From positions 1-20,534 of the forward strand of contig CADBRK010000019.1 in assembly GCA_902797065.1 (NCBI GenBank): a stretch of 20,534 bases of DNA, in the 5' to 3' direction. The notes beneath the pieces were generated by a model. The model made no database searches. It was given only the letters and a program-made list of their open reading frames with translations, and was not told the origin of the DNA. Shown piece after piece: positions 6,954 through 14,873 of the stretch. Each line of letters opens with the position of its first letter. Positions within the stretch are counted from its first letter, which is position 1. The position numbers and the translations under genes are program-made. The stretch is from an uncultured Ruminococcus sp. GTDB taxonomy: Bacteria; Bacillota; Clostridia; Oscillospirales; Acutalibacteraceae.

Positions 6954-7805
6954 TCAGTTATCACCTTCGGCAGTAAGAAGATACCTGTCTATATCTTCTT
7001 GTTCTGCAATGTCGCTATCATCGACCGAACCGATGACCTTGCCGATAAAATATACATGTTCCTGATCTGCAAAATGCATAGGCTCGTAATTTTCATTATG
7101 TGAGTACAAACCGTCTTTCTGATATTCTTTTATAAACAACTCATTGCCGACAATAAATGCGCCTATTTCTCCTGCCGTCAGATCGGAACAGTGAGGGTAT
7201 CTCTGCACAAGAACAATATCACCGTCCGAAAAAGTAGGTTCCATACTGTCACCGTTTACATTGAAAGCACAGTCTGCTTTATCGGTATCCGCAGAAGCAT
7301 ACAGATACAGCGGTTCTCCTGTATCGTCAAATTCGGTGGGATCACCGATACCTGCTGCAAGCGGCTTGTCAAACAGTGTGATTACTTTAATATCACGGTA
7401 TTGAAAAAGATAATCAACGCGCTGCATTGACTGAATCAGGCTATCGACAAGATATTTATTACCCTCGCTCAGATTTCTGTAGCTTGATAACAGATACTGT
7501 TCTCGTTTTGTGTGTCTGAGGAGCGGATCTTCGATATTATAAAGCTCGTAGAGAGTGATACCCAATACGCTGCACAGTTCCGGAAGAAGATTAATGTCCG
7601 GGCGTGCACGGCCGTTCTCCCAGTTGCTGACGGCATTACCGATAACATTCAAACGAGCACCAAGCTCTTTTTGTTCTATACCGAGACGCTCCCTGTAATA
7701 CTTAATCCTTCGGCAGATAACGGGAATTTGCTTTTTATTAAGAGTTTCCATTGTATTCATGTCTATCAATGCGGATTTCGTCGGATCAGGCTTTTTTCTT
7801 GGCAT
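6954..7805 (-). CDS. XRE-family HTH repressor with S24 (LexA/CI-like) autoprotease domain
   Basis: A 283-residue, two-domain regulator. The N-terminal Cro/CI-type HTH covers about residues 25-90 (ERLGIEQKELGARL, NAVSNWENGRARPD). The C-terminal S24 peptidase has a likely Ala151-Gly152 cleavage bond in PLAAGIGD, nucleophile Ser187 in NGDSMEPTFSDGD and general base Lys226 in LFIKEY. By family knowledge, RecA filament or a similar signal triggers self-cleavage and loss of DNA binding. Its first downstream neighbour is a Y-family polymerase, so it probably represses its own damage-inducible operon. A GAGGAG site lies 8 nt before the ATG, and a consensus promoter lies about 85 nt upstream. It is not LexA itself, which has a winged-helix N-domain and about 205 residues. 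Phage or integrative-element ancestry is plausible. Confidence 0.92.
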   Translation of the reverse strand: MPRKKPDPTKSALIDMNTMETLNKKQIPVICRRIKYYRERLGIEQKELGARLNVIGNAVSNWENGRARPDINLLPELCSVLGITLYELYNIEDPLLRHTKREQYLLSSYRNLSEGNKYLVDSLIQSMQRVDYLFQYRDIKVITLFDKPLAAGIGDPTEFDDTGEPLYLYASADTDKADCAFNVNGDSMEPTFSDGDIVLVQRYPHCSDLTAGEIGAFIVGNELFIKEYQKDGLYSHNENYEPMHFADQEHVYFIGKVIGSVDDSDIAEQEDIDRYLLTAEGDN

Positions 7806-7889
7806 AATAAAAACTCCTCGGTAAGATTTATTTGCATATAAATTGCATTTTTAATGCTGTTTCTCCGTAGGCCAAACACCTTTTTAAAA

Positions 7890-7918
7890 ATTATATCACA
7901 TAAAAATACGAATGTCAA
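7890..7918 (-). promoter_or_regulatory. Consensus sigma-A promoter of the repressor-polymerase operon
   Basis: On the minus strand: perfect TTGACA (7913-7918), a 17-nt spacer and perfect TATAAT (7890-7895). A candidate operator (7893-7903) overlaps the spacer and the -10, the expected place for a repressor to block transcription. The leader to the ATG at 7805 is about 80 nt. Confidence 0.88.
7893..7903 (-). promoter_or_regulatory. Candidate repressor operator, copy 1
   Basis: TTATGTGATAT on the minus strand, overlapping the -10 of the repressor promoter. It differs from copy 2 in one position. Confidence 0.45.
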
Positions 7919-7945
7919 GGTTTATGTTGGAATTAAAATGTAATA

Positions 7946-7956
7946 TTATGTGATAA
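7946..7956 (+). promoter_or_regulatory. Candidate repressor operator, copy 2
   Basis: TTATGTGATAA, inside the 13-bp palindrome ATTAT-GTG-ATAAT (7945-7957). It lies 28 nt upstream of the repressor -35 and is the most symmetric of the three copies. Confidence 0.45.
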
Positions 7957-8015
7957 TTCAAGGCAGAATATTTGACAACTGCACCGCATACAGTCAGTTC
8001 ATTTCTTGTTCTGTA

Positions 8016-8044
8016 TTGACTTTTGTGATAAACAAATATATAAT
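8016..8044 (+). promoter_or_regulatory. Sigma-A promoter of the pseudouridine synthase gene
   Basis: TTGACT (8016-8021), a 17-nt spacer and perfect TATAAT (8039-8044), 37 nt before the ATG at 8081. Five of six -35 bases match the consensus. Confidence 0.8.
8021..8031 (+). promoter_or_regulatory. Candidate repressor operator, copy 3
   Basis: TTTTGTGATAA lies between the -35 and -10 of the pseudouridine synthase promoter, overlapping the last base of the -35. It differs from copy 2 in one position. If real, it would place the divergent gene under the same repressor. Confidence 0.4.
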
Positions 8045-8080
8045 AATAATTACTGATTATAAGAGTAAGGGTGAGAGTTT

Positions 8081-9037
8081 ATGAGGACGATTACAATAAA
8101 TAAAAACGATTCCGGCCAAAGGTTGGATAAATTTCTCGGTAAGCGGTTCAAGACTCTGCCGATCCCGCTTATGTATAAATATATCAGAACGAAATATATA
8201 AAGGTCAACGGAAAAAAATGCGAAAATTCCACCAGACTATGCGAAGGCGATATTATTACTCTCTACATAAAAGATGAGTTTTTTGAGGAATCGCCGTATG
8301 ATACTTATGATTTCCTGAAAGCACCCGTAAAGCTTGATGTCATTTATGAGGACGAGAATATAATCCTGTTGAACAAACCTGCAGGATTATTGTGTCATCC
8401 CGATGAGAATTACCACTTTGATTCTCTGCTTGCACGGCTACAGCATTATCTTTACGACAAGAAAGAGTACGACCCCAAAGCAGAAAACTCATTTGCGCCG
8501 TCACTCGCTAATCGTATAGACAGAAATACGGGCGGAATAGTGATAGCATGCAAAAATTCGGAAGCTCTCAGAATACTTAACCAAAAAATCAAAGAAAGAG
8601 AAATCAAAAAGATTTATCTGTGCGTTGTACACGGAATACTAAAGAAAAAGCAAGATACGCTTATCGCTTACTTAGAGAAAAACGAAGATCAGAACAGAGT
8701 ATATGTTTCATCCAAGCCGTCAAAAAACAGCAAAACAATAAAAACAAGCTATCGTGTACTTAAAGAATTCAACAATATGAGTTTGCTTGAGGTAGACCTT
8801 CTTACGGGGCGCACTCACCAGATCAGAGCACATATGGCGTATATAGGACACCCTTTGGTAGGCGACGGAAAGTACGGAACAAATAAACAAAACAAGGTAA
8901 CCAATCTAAAATGGCAGGCACTCTGCTCATATAAATTGACTTTTGAGTTTACTACAGACGGTGGGGTACTGAACTACTTAAACGGGCGTTCATTTGAGAT
9001 CGACGACATCTGGTTCAGAAAATACATAAAATACTAA
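8081..9037 (+). CDS. RluA-family pseudouridine synthase (RluC/RluD type)
   Basis: A 318-residue enzyme that isomerises uridine to pseudouridine in RNA, probably 23S rRNA. An N-terminal S4-like RNA-binding domain (about residues 1-65: DSGQRLDKFLGKRF, YIKVNGKKC) precedes the catalytic domain. The nucleophile Asp147 is in NRIDRNTGG; LLNKPAGLL (96-104) and LTGRTHQIRAHMAYIGHPL are typical family motifs. Length and order match RluC/RluD; the exact target uridine cannot be told from sequence. The ATG follows AAGGGTGA at 6 nt. It is divergent from the S24-repressor operon, with a 275-nt shared regulatory region. No damage-repair role is known for the family, so possible coregulation rests only on the operator-like motif. 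Confidence 0.92.
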   Translation: MRTITINKNDSGQRLDKFLGKRFKTLPIPLMYKYIRTKYIKVNGKKCENSTRLCEGDIITLYIKDEFFEESPYDTYDFLKAPVKLDVIYEDENIILLNKPAGLLCHPDENYHFDSLLARLQHYLYDKKEYDPKAENSFAPSLANRIDRNTGGIVIACKNSEALRILNQKIKEREIKKIYLCVVHGILKKKQDTLIAYLEKNEDQNRVYVSSKPSKNSKTIKTSYRVLKEFNNMSLLEVDLLTGRTHQIRAHMAYIGHPLVGDGKYGTNKQNKVTNLKWQALCSYKLTFEFTTDGGVLNYLNGRSFEIDDIWFRKYIKY

Positions 9038-9044
9038 AAACAAA

Positions 9045-9083
9045 AAACCCGATTACTGCAATCAAGCATAATCGGGTTTGTAT
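9045..9083. terminator. Bidirectional terminator between pseudouridine synthase and zinc-ribbon genes
   Basis: A perfect 11-bp stem, AAACCCGATTA (9045-9055) with TAATCGGGTTT (9069-9079), and a 13-nt loop. On the plus strand it starts 7 nt after the pseudouridine synthase stop and ends in GGGTTTGTATT. On the minus strand the stem is followed by a longer T-rich run, TTTTTTGTTTTT, so it likely also ends the large kinase operon. Confidence 0.9.
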
Positions 9084-9149
9084 TATTATAAGACGTTTAT
9101 TATTTTAATTTTCATGGATTTAATGATTTTTTAATACAATAAGAAAAAA

Positions 9150-10067
9150 TCAATTTAGATTGGCGGATGAGAGTGTTTGTTTTCTATCAGCTTTAACTTC
9201 AAAAATCCTGCCCAAAATCAACAATACAAGAGAAGCAATCCAAAAAATCCCTGTTTTTAGCATTGCAAGTCCGTAATAGTTAAACACAAATGTTTTACTC
9301 GCTTCACTGCCCGGACCGAAATTGATAGTCAGACCGGAAGTAAACGAAATATCACTGTAGCCTTTGCCCGAGAACACAGCCAGAACTAAAGTTACAACGA
9401 TCATAATACCGATAAGCGCGACACCGGCAATAGCAAACCATCTTCTGCCGATAACAGCCATTGCAAAAAAGACAAGACTTACTGCAAATATAACAAAAAA
9501 CCAAACTCTTGAGATAGAGACATCGAAAAATGCCAGATCTTTAAGTTTCCTCGATGAATCTATCATTGCAACAACAAATGCAGAGATAACATATACGCCC
9601 AGCAAAATTAAACCGATTAACGTCGTAACATGCATACGGCTTTTCTTAAAGACAGAAAGAAGCGGGGTCGACGGCGTATTATTTACGGCAAATGTATTCT
9701 GCGTCGGAACTGTCGCAAAATCGGTAACAGGCGATTCCGAGTATGTATTGGTTACATAAGTATTCTGAGTGGTTTGCAGTTCGGGCTGTACCGGCATACT
9801 ACTCTGATTGATCTGCAGATCCGGGATAACTGTATGGTTGATCTGATCGGTTTGATTATTTGTCTGATCGGAAGGAATAAAGCTATCATCAAGCATTACG
9901 GTAGCGTCAGAGGGAACATCAACAACAGGATCAGACAAGAGAACAGTAGGCGAATCTTCTTCAGTAACATCGGGAATTTCCATTGTTTGGAGCGTTGAAC
10001 CGCATACACCGCAAAAACGACCCTCACCAACAATTTTTTTACACCCGGGACAATATGTCTGTTTCAT
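9150..10067 (-). CDS. Zinc-ribbon protein with four membrane segments, unknown function
   Basis: A 305-residue protein. An N-terminal zinc ribbon CPGC-X9-CGVC (residues 6-22) is followed by a Thr/Gln/Asn-rich, probably disordered linker (25-145) and four hydrophobic segments at about 146-169, 188-206, 211-232 and 266-288. The ribbon and linker are predicted cytosolic. The linker contains two acidic Thr-Val motifs, EEDSPTVLL (Thr41) and SDATVMLDD (Thr56), that could be kinase sites read by an FHA domain; this is inference. It follows the other small zinc-ribbon gene by 18 nt and is the last gene of the kinase locus, ending at the bidirectional terminator. GAGAGGAG precedes the ATG. I do not recognise the membrane domain. 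Confidence 0.8.
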   Translation of the reverse strand: MKQTYCPGCKKIVGEGRFCGVCGSTLQTMEIPDVTEEDSPTVLLSDPVVDVPSDATVMLDDSFIPSDQTNNQTDQINHTVIPDLQINQSSMPVQPELQTTQNTYVTNTYSESPVTDFATVPTQNTFAVNNTPSTPLLSVFKKSRMHVTTLIGLILLGVYVISAFVVAMIDSSRKLKDLAFFDVSISRVWFFVIFAVSLVFFAMAVIGRRWFAIAGVALIGIMIVVTLVLAVFSGKGYSDISFTSGLTINFGPGSEASKTFVFNYYGLAMLKTGIFWIASLVLLILGRIFEVKADRKQTLSSANLN

Positions 10068-10085
10068 ATGAATCTCCTCTCTTTT

Positions 10086-10700
10086 TTAGCTAACATAATA
10101 AAAATCAGCAATCTTCCATTTTCCTTTTTCTTTTGTAACAATAAGCTCCATATTTCTAGAAACACTCATCTCTTTTCCGACAGCCGTAACTTCAAGTTTA
10201 ACGATCTTCGCTTTTGTTATAATGTTGTTATCGACCTTATTGAAATAAGAGTGGCTGCTCTTGAAAGCCTCTACCCTATATTTGGGCATATCATAAGCTT
10301 CTTGGATCTTATACTTTAACTTGTATGAATGACCTACACGAGAATCAAAGCTTGAAAGAGTATTTTGTATCTTATACTTTACGTTATTCTCCAAAGCTTC
10401 TTCATTGAATTCATACTCGTACAGCTCAGCTATGCTGTACATATCAACGATCGCTTCGTAATCGTAATTGGTATATGCCTTCTCAAACTTATTGACAAGT
10501 CCTTTATAACCCAATGCAGTTGAGGCGATCTTTATGCCTACAATTGCAACAATAAGAACTACTATTCCGATAAGTGAGAATGTAACGATCTTCCCTACCA
10601 GCTTTGAAGTGGGATCAACGCCTGTAGGTGTGCCGCAATTCGGGCATTTCACCGTTTTTTCATCAAGCATAGTTCCGCAGTTACCGCAAAATTTTGCCAT
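10086..10700 (-). CDS. Zinc-ribbon, single-membrane-segment protein with NTF2/DUF4878-like C-terminal domain
   Basis: A 204-residue protein. The N-terminal zinc ribbon is CGNC-X10-CPNC (residues 5-22), then one membrane segment at about 38-59, then an extracellular domain of about 140 residues beginning KFEKAYTNYDYEAIVDMYS and ending MELIVTKEKGKWKIADFYYVS. That pattern, a helix with small polar repeats followed by a curved sheet ending in KGKWKIxDFY, resembles DUF4878/NTF2-like domains common on Clostridial membrane proteins. The topology copies that of the two kinases upstream (zinc ribbon in, sensor domain out) but without a kinase. AAGGATG precedes the ATG. It lies 143 nt after the PASTA kinase and 18 nt before the next gene. 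Function is unknown; a ligand-binding accessory subunit is an inference. Confidence 0.78.
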   Translation of the reverse strand: MAKFCGNCGTMLDEKTVKCPNCGTPTGVDPTSKLVGKIVTFSLIGIVVLIVAIVGIKIASTALGYKGLVNKFEKAYTNYDYEAIVDMYSIAELYEYEFNEEALENNVKYKIQNTLSSFDSRVGHSYKLKYKIQEAYDMPKYRVEAFKSSHSYFNKVDNNIITKAKIVKLEVTAVGKEMSVSRNMELIVTKEKGKWKIADFYYVS

Positions 10701-10777
10701 AATTTCACATCCTTTTAGATTAAAAATTCATTTTAACTGATGTAATTCGTTATTCCCGCTTTTCTGTTTATTCCGAC

Positions 10778-10809
10778 TGTACATGCATATTTTTTTTAAT
10801 GCATGCACA
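10778..10809. repeat. Hairpin in the gap between the PASTA-kinase gene and the zinc-ribbon genes
   Basis: TGTACATGCAT (10778-10788) and ATGCATGCACA (10799-10809) can form an 11-bp stem with one mismatch around a 10-nt loop. On the transcribed (minus) strand the loop is A-rich and no T-tract follows the stem. It could be a processing or mRNA-stability hairpin, or a weak attenuator, rather than a classic terminator. Confidence 0.5.
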
Positions 10810-10843
10810 GCCGAAGATTGGAATTGAATAAAAAGCGAATTAT

Positions 10844-13800
10844 TTAGAGGTCGGTAACTTCATACCTTACATCACCCTCAAATCCGTCTTCGTCTATATT
10901 CTCCATTGAATCATTGTTACGGTCGTAGTAGATAACAACATCTGTACAATTAGAGAATACATCTTTACTGAAGTCCGGCTTATTGCAGTAGAAGTTTACC
11001 TTTCTGAGGCTGCTGCAGTTATTGAAAGCTTTGCTTCCGATATAATTAACATCCTTGGGAATGTTAATCTCGCTAATACCGACACAATTTGAAAATGCGG
11101 ATTCGTTTATCTGTCTGAGCTGACTTTCTTCGCCGCTGATATATACTGAAGTCAAGCTTGAGCAATTCTCAAACGCCTTTTTTCCTATATCGGTAACCGT
11201 ATCGGGAATATCGATAGAAGTCAGAGCACCGCAATGACAGAATGCATTTTCTCCGATTATTCTGACACCGCTGCCTAAAGATACCGAGTTCAGATTATAA
11301 CAGTTATAGAAACCTCCGTCTCCTATTGTGTCTAAACTGTCAGGTAATGTGACTTTAGTTAAGTTACTGTAATCTCTGAAAGCGGATGCACCTATGTAGG
11401 TTACACCATTGTCAACGATAACAGTCTGCGCATTTGATGCAGCCGAGATCGTACCGTCACTCATACTGCCGCTTCCGAAGACATACATATTACCCGTGTT
11501 GAATAGCTGCCAGCTTACGCTGCTTCCGCATTCGCCGCTGCTTACTAACGAGGAGTTGTCTTCCATAAGGACATTAACCTCACAGGTTTTTGTAATATTA
11601 TTACACTTTACAATAATATTAGTTTTTCCCGGAGATACGGCAGTTACATCGCCCGATTGATTTACTGTTGCAATAGATTCATCACCGCTATCCCACGAAA
11701 CCTCTTTTTCGGTTGCGTTGCTCGGTGAGAAACTAACGGACAGTCGTTCGGTTCTGCCGATATATAGATTCAAAGAGGACTTACTCAGGTTAATATCGGT
11801 AGGATAGATCTTTTTCGACTCAACTGTTACGGTACATGAAGCAGTTTTATTATTCGACGTCTTTACAGTGATAACAGCAGTTCCCGCAGATATACCTTTT
11901 ACCAATCCGTTGCTGTCAACGGTGGCTACAGACGGTTTATCACTGCTCCAACTCAGTTTTGTTTCTGTAGTGTTACTCGGATTAAACGATACAGACAGCT
12001 GTTCCTCATCCCCTTCTTTCAGAGATAATTTATCTCTGTTAAGTGTAATAGAAGAAGGCTGAACCTTATCACTCTGAACTGTTACGTCACATGTCGTATA
12101 CATTCCGTTGCTTGTTGAAACTCTGATCTTTGTAATACCCACCGATTTTCCTGTAACGACACCGTTCTGATCTACAGATGCAATAGATGGTACCAAGCTC
12201 TCCCAGGTGATCGTTGATTCGGCATTGGATGGATTCAGATTAGCAACTAATTTTTCCGAGTTACCGACCGATAATGTTATAGACTTTTTGTTAAGCTGAA
12301 TTGATGTAGGTTCTACAGGCTTTGCAACTGTAGATGTTGTTGATGTAGTACCGTTTCTTGACGAATTGTTGTTATTGTTATTATTGTTGTCATTTTGCGG
12401 TTTTGAATCTTCATCGTTATTTCTTGTATCATCATTTCCGGAAGTGCTGCTTGTGGCGCTGCTTGTTGTACCTGCTGCCTTGCCGTCACTTACGTTAAGT
12501 ATTACGGTATCGTTCTTCTTCAGACCGCTGCCCGCCTTCGGTGTCTGTGAAATAACATTTCCCTTTGCGACGGTATCACTGTTCATTTTATTTATTGATA
12601 CCTTTAATCCTGCGTTTTTAATAATCTTTTCGGCTTCGCTCTGTGTTTTTCCGGTCACATCCGGAACCTTAATTACCTGGCTGTGCGTACATACAGTTAT
12701 TACGATCTCATCTCCCTTGTGTACATCTTCGCCCACATTGATACTTTGTTTCAGTACCTCGCCTTCGGGTTTGTTGTTGTTTTCTTCCAATGACTTTGTA
12801 AAGGGAAGTCCGTTTTCATTCAGTATTTTTGTTGCTTCTTCTTCTGTCAAGCCGACAAGCTTAGGCATCGGAAATGCTTTTTTACCGCTGCATATTACTA
12901 CCTTAACTACAGTTTCCGGATCCACCTCGCTGTTTGCCTCGGGGTCGTGCGATATTACATGATCTACAGGTACATTATCATCCTCCGCCCTGCTGAATTC
13001 ATATTTCAGACCTCGTGCTTTCAGATAGCGTTCGGCTTCTTCCTGTGTCAATACCGTTACATCGGGAACTTTGACCTTCTCATAACCGAGCGATACAACA
13101 AGTTCAATCGTTTGATCATTGCTGATCTGTTCGTTTGCATTTTTACTCTGAGAAATAACTGTATCTCTCGGATTATCCTTGCTGTACTCATACGACGATA
13201 CCTTAAGAGTGAGTCCCTGCTTTTCTGCCTCGGCTATTGCCTCTTCATAGGTCAATCCCACAAATTCGGGTATGTCAACATCTTTGATCTCTTTTGTTTC
13301 CGATGGATCAACGCCTTTTGATACAGTCAAAGTGATCGTGGATTCGTCTTCTATCTCATTGAATGCAGGCGTGCTTTGTGCAACAACGCAGTCTTTGGCT
13401 ATTACACTGTCATAAACCTCATTTTTCTCAACCGAAAATCCCAATTCCTCTAACTTGCTTTTTGCAGACTCATAATCTGTACCCAGCACATTGGGTACCA
13501 TCTGCAGCGGCTGACCGGAGCTGAGAATTACCTTTATATGCGTATTCTCGGGTACTATACTTCCGATCTGTGTATCCTGACTCATGATGATGTTTGCTGC
13601 TATTTTATCCGATCTTTCCTTGCCTTCGATCTCTACGTCAAGATTATCGTTTATCAGCATGGCTTTTGCATTATCATAATCCATATTGATAACAGATTTT
13701 ACTCTGGTATACCCTTCCGGAATACTTATCTCACCGTTTAAGACGGTCTCAAAGTTTATTATTCCAAGTCCAAACAATACCGCGAACAGTATTACCAAAG

Positions 13801-14863
13801 CAGCCATCGACGGTAATGTAATTTTAGCCCAGAGAGGCCATTTCAGCACATCGAGTTTTTGTATCGTTCCTGCTCTGCGCGCAACAGGTTCGTCTGTTGT
13901 CAGCTCGTGCATGAATGTCTGCATATCGGGAGTTCTGTCTTCTATCCTGATGTTCAAAGCATTGAGTATCGCATTCTCTTTATCTTCGTCGATATTTTTC
14001 CTGTACTTCCTGAGAGGTTCGAGCATATCCTTTTTCTTGTTTTCATAGAATGCCCGTCTTTCCAGTGCGTCGGGAGGAGTCTGACCGGTTATCATCCTGT
14101 ACATCGTTGCAGCCAATGCGTATACGTCTGTATATGCGCCCTGGTCGCCACGGCTTCTGTACTGTTCCTCGGGAGAAAATCCGGGCTTTATGATAACCGT
14201 AAGCGAACGGCTGTGGGTAGTGGTCGCATATCTTGCCGCACCGAAATCAATAAGCTTAACCGAACCGCTGTTTGTGATAAAGATATTATCAGGGGAAATA
14301 TCTCTGTGAATAATACCGTCTTGATGTACTTTCTCCAGCGATTTGATAACAGGCGTCATCATCTCGACAGCCTGATCCTCGGAGAAAGTTTCTCCTCTCT
14401 TTAGCTTTTCGGCAAGTGTCTCGCCCTCAAGAAGCTCCATGATAATGTAAGCTGTGTTGTTATATTCAAAGCTGTCGAATATCTTTACTATACCCGGCGT
14501 CGAATGGAATTTTGCAAGCTTCTTTGCTTCTTCGATAAAACGCTTCATTCCGTCGTTGAACTGTTCCTGTTTATCTCCGCTGAACACCGTAACCATTGTC
14601 TGTCCGAGAACTCTCGTGGAAAACTCACTCGGAAGATATTCTTTTATTGCAACCTTGGTTTCGAGAACGCTGTCCCAACCGATATATGTAACTCCGAAAC
14701 CGCCATAGCCTATAACCTTGCCGACAAGATATCTGTTTGCAAGAACAGAACCCGGCATCATATGCAAGGCATTCTCCGGCTTTGTGCCCATTACATAACC
14801 GCAGTGAGGACAAATCTGCAGGTCGTCGGCGTATTTTTCCATACATCCTGAGCAAAACTTCAT
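10844..14863 (-). CDS. Membrane Ser/Thr kinase with zinc ribbon, PASTA, Big_2 and BspA-type LRR domains
   Basis: A 1339-residue receptor kinase. In order: a zinc ribbon CSGC-X10-CPHC (residues 6-21); a Hanks-type kinase (about 44-325) with glycine loop GYGGFGVTY, Lys74, HRDISPDN (Asp188) and DFG (Asp206); a membrane segment (343-369); six PASTA repeats (about 382-793, the first divergent); a Ser/Asn/Asp-rich linker with eight Asn in a row; three Big_2 domains (about 850-1100); and leucine-rich repeats of BspA type (about 1105-1310; GASAFRDYSNLTKVTLPDSL). PASTA repeats bind peptidoglycan or muropeptides; Big_2 and BspA repeats are usual in surface adhesins. PrkC/PknB-type kinases normally end after PASTA, so the extra 540 residues are unusual. 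I chose the ATG at 14863 over the TTG at 14872; the start follows the upstream kinase stop by 10 nt. The catalytic-loop Lys of HRDLKP is Ser. Confidence 0.93.
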   Translation of the reverse strand: MKFCSGCMEKYADDLQICPHCGYVMGTKPENALHMMPGSVLANRYLVGKVIGYGGFGVTYIGWDSVLETKVAIKEYLPSEFSTRVLGQTMVTVFSGDKQEQFNDGMKRFIEEAKKLAKFHSTPGIVKIFDSFEYNNTAYIIMELLEGETLAEKLKRGETFSEDQAVEMMTPVIKSLEKVHQDGIIHRDISPDNIFITNSGSVKLIDFGAARYATTTHSRSLTVIIKPGFSPEEQYRSRGDQGAYTDVYALAATMYRMITGQTPPDALERRAFYENKKKDMLEPLRKYRKNIDEDKENAILNALNIRIEDRTPDMQTFMHELTTDEPVARRAGTIQKLDVLKWPLWAKITLPSMAALVILFAVLFGLGIINFETVLNGEISIPEGYTRVKSVINMDYDNAKAMLINDNLDVEIEGKERSDKIAANIIMSQDTQIGSIVPENTHIKVILSSGQPLQMVPNVLGTDYESAKSKLEELGFSVEKNEVYDSVIAKDCVVAQSTPAFNEIEDESTITLTVSKGVDPSETKEIKDVDIPEFVGLTYEEAIAEAEKQGLTLKVSSYEYSKDNPRDTVISQSKNANEQISNDQTIELVVSLGYEKVKVPDVTVLTQEEAERYLKARGLKYEFSRAEDDNVPVDHVISHDPEANSEVDPETVVKVVICSGKKAFPMPKLVGLTEEEATKILNENGLPFTKSLEENNNKPEGEVLKQSINVGEDVHKGDEIVITVCTHSQVIKVPDVTGKTQSEAEKIIKNAGLKVSINKMNSDTVAKGNVISQTPKAGSGLKKNDTVILNVSDGKAAGTTSSATSSTSGNDDTRNNDEDSKPQNDNNNNNNNNSSRNGTTSTTSTVAKPVEPTSIQLNKKSITLSVGNSEKLVANLNPSNAESTITWESLVPSIASVDQNGVVTGKSVGITKIRVSTSNGMYTTCDVTVQSDKVQPSSITLNRDKLSLKEGDEEQLSVSFNPSNTTETKLSWSSDKPSVATVDSNGLVKGISAGTAVITVKTSNNKTASCTVTVESKKIYPTDINLSKSSLNLYIGRTERLSVSFSPSNATEKEVSWDSGDESIATVNQSGDVTAVSPGKTNIIVKCNNITKTCEVNVLMEDNSSLVSSGECGSSVSWQLFNTGNMYVFGSGSMSDGTISAASNAQTVIVDNGVTYIGASAFRDYSNLTKVTLPDSLDTIGDGGFYNCYNLNSVSLGSGVRIIGENAFCHCGALTSIDIPDTVTDIGKKAFENCSSLTSVYISGEESQLRQINESAFSNCVGISEINIPKDVNYIGSKAFNNCSSLRKVNFYCNKPDFSKDVFSNCTDVVIYYDRNNDSMENIDEDGFEGDVRYEVTDL
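12365..12388 (-). repeat. Poly-asparagine codon tract
   Basis: Eight consecutive AAC/AAT codons (residues 826-833 from the ATG at 14863) in the linker between the PASTA and Big_2 parts. Mixed codons limit slippage, but length variation between strains is plausible and would change linker length without a frameshift. Confidence 0.8.
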
Positions 14864-14873
14864 ATAAATCAAC

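Noticed and set aside
7806..8080. Canonical Gram-positive LexA box (GAAC-N4-GTTC) in the repressor promoter region
   Set aside because: No such sequence was found there; only the TGTGATA-type motif repeats.
12366..12962. Open frame of 198 codons on the plus strand with a Leu-rich start
   Set aside because: It is antisense to the PASTA kinase; the poly-Leu is the reverse reading of the poly-Asn codons, and no ribosome binding site is present.
14864..14872. TTG start three codons upstream for the PASTA kinase
   Set aside because: The TTG overlaps the region used as ribosome binding site, and the ATG at 14863 begins MKFCSGC just as the paralogue begins MKRCNNC.
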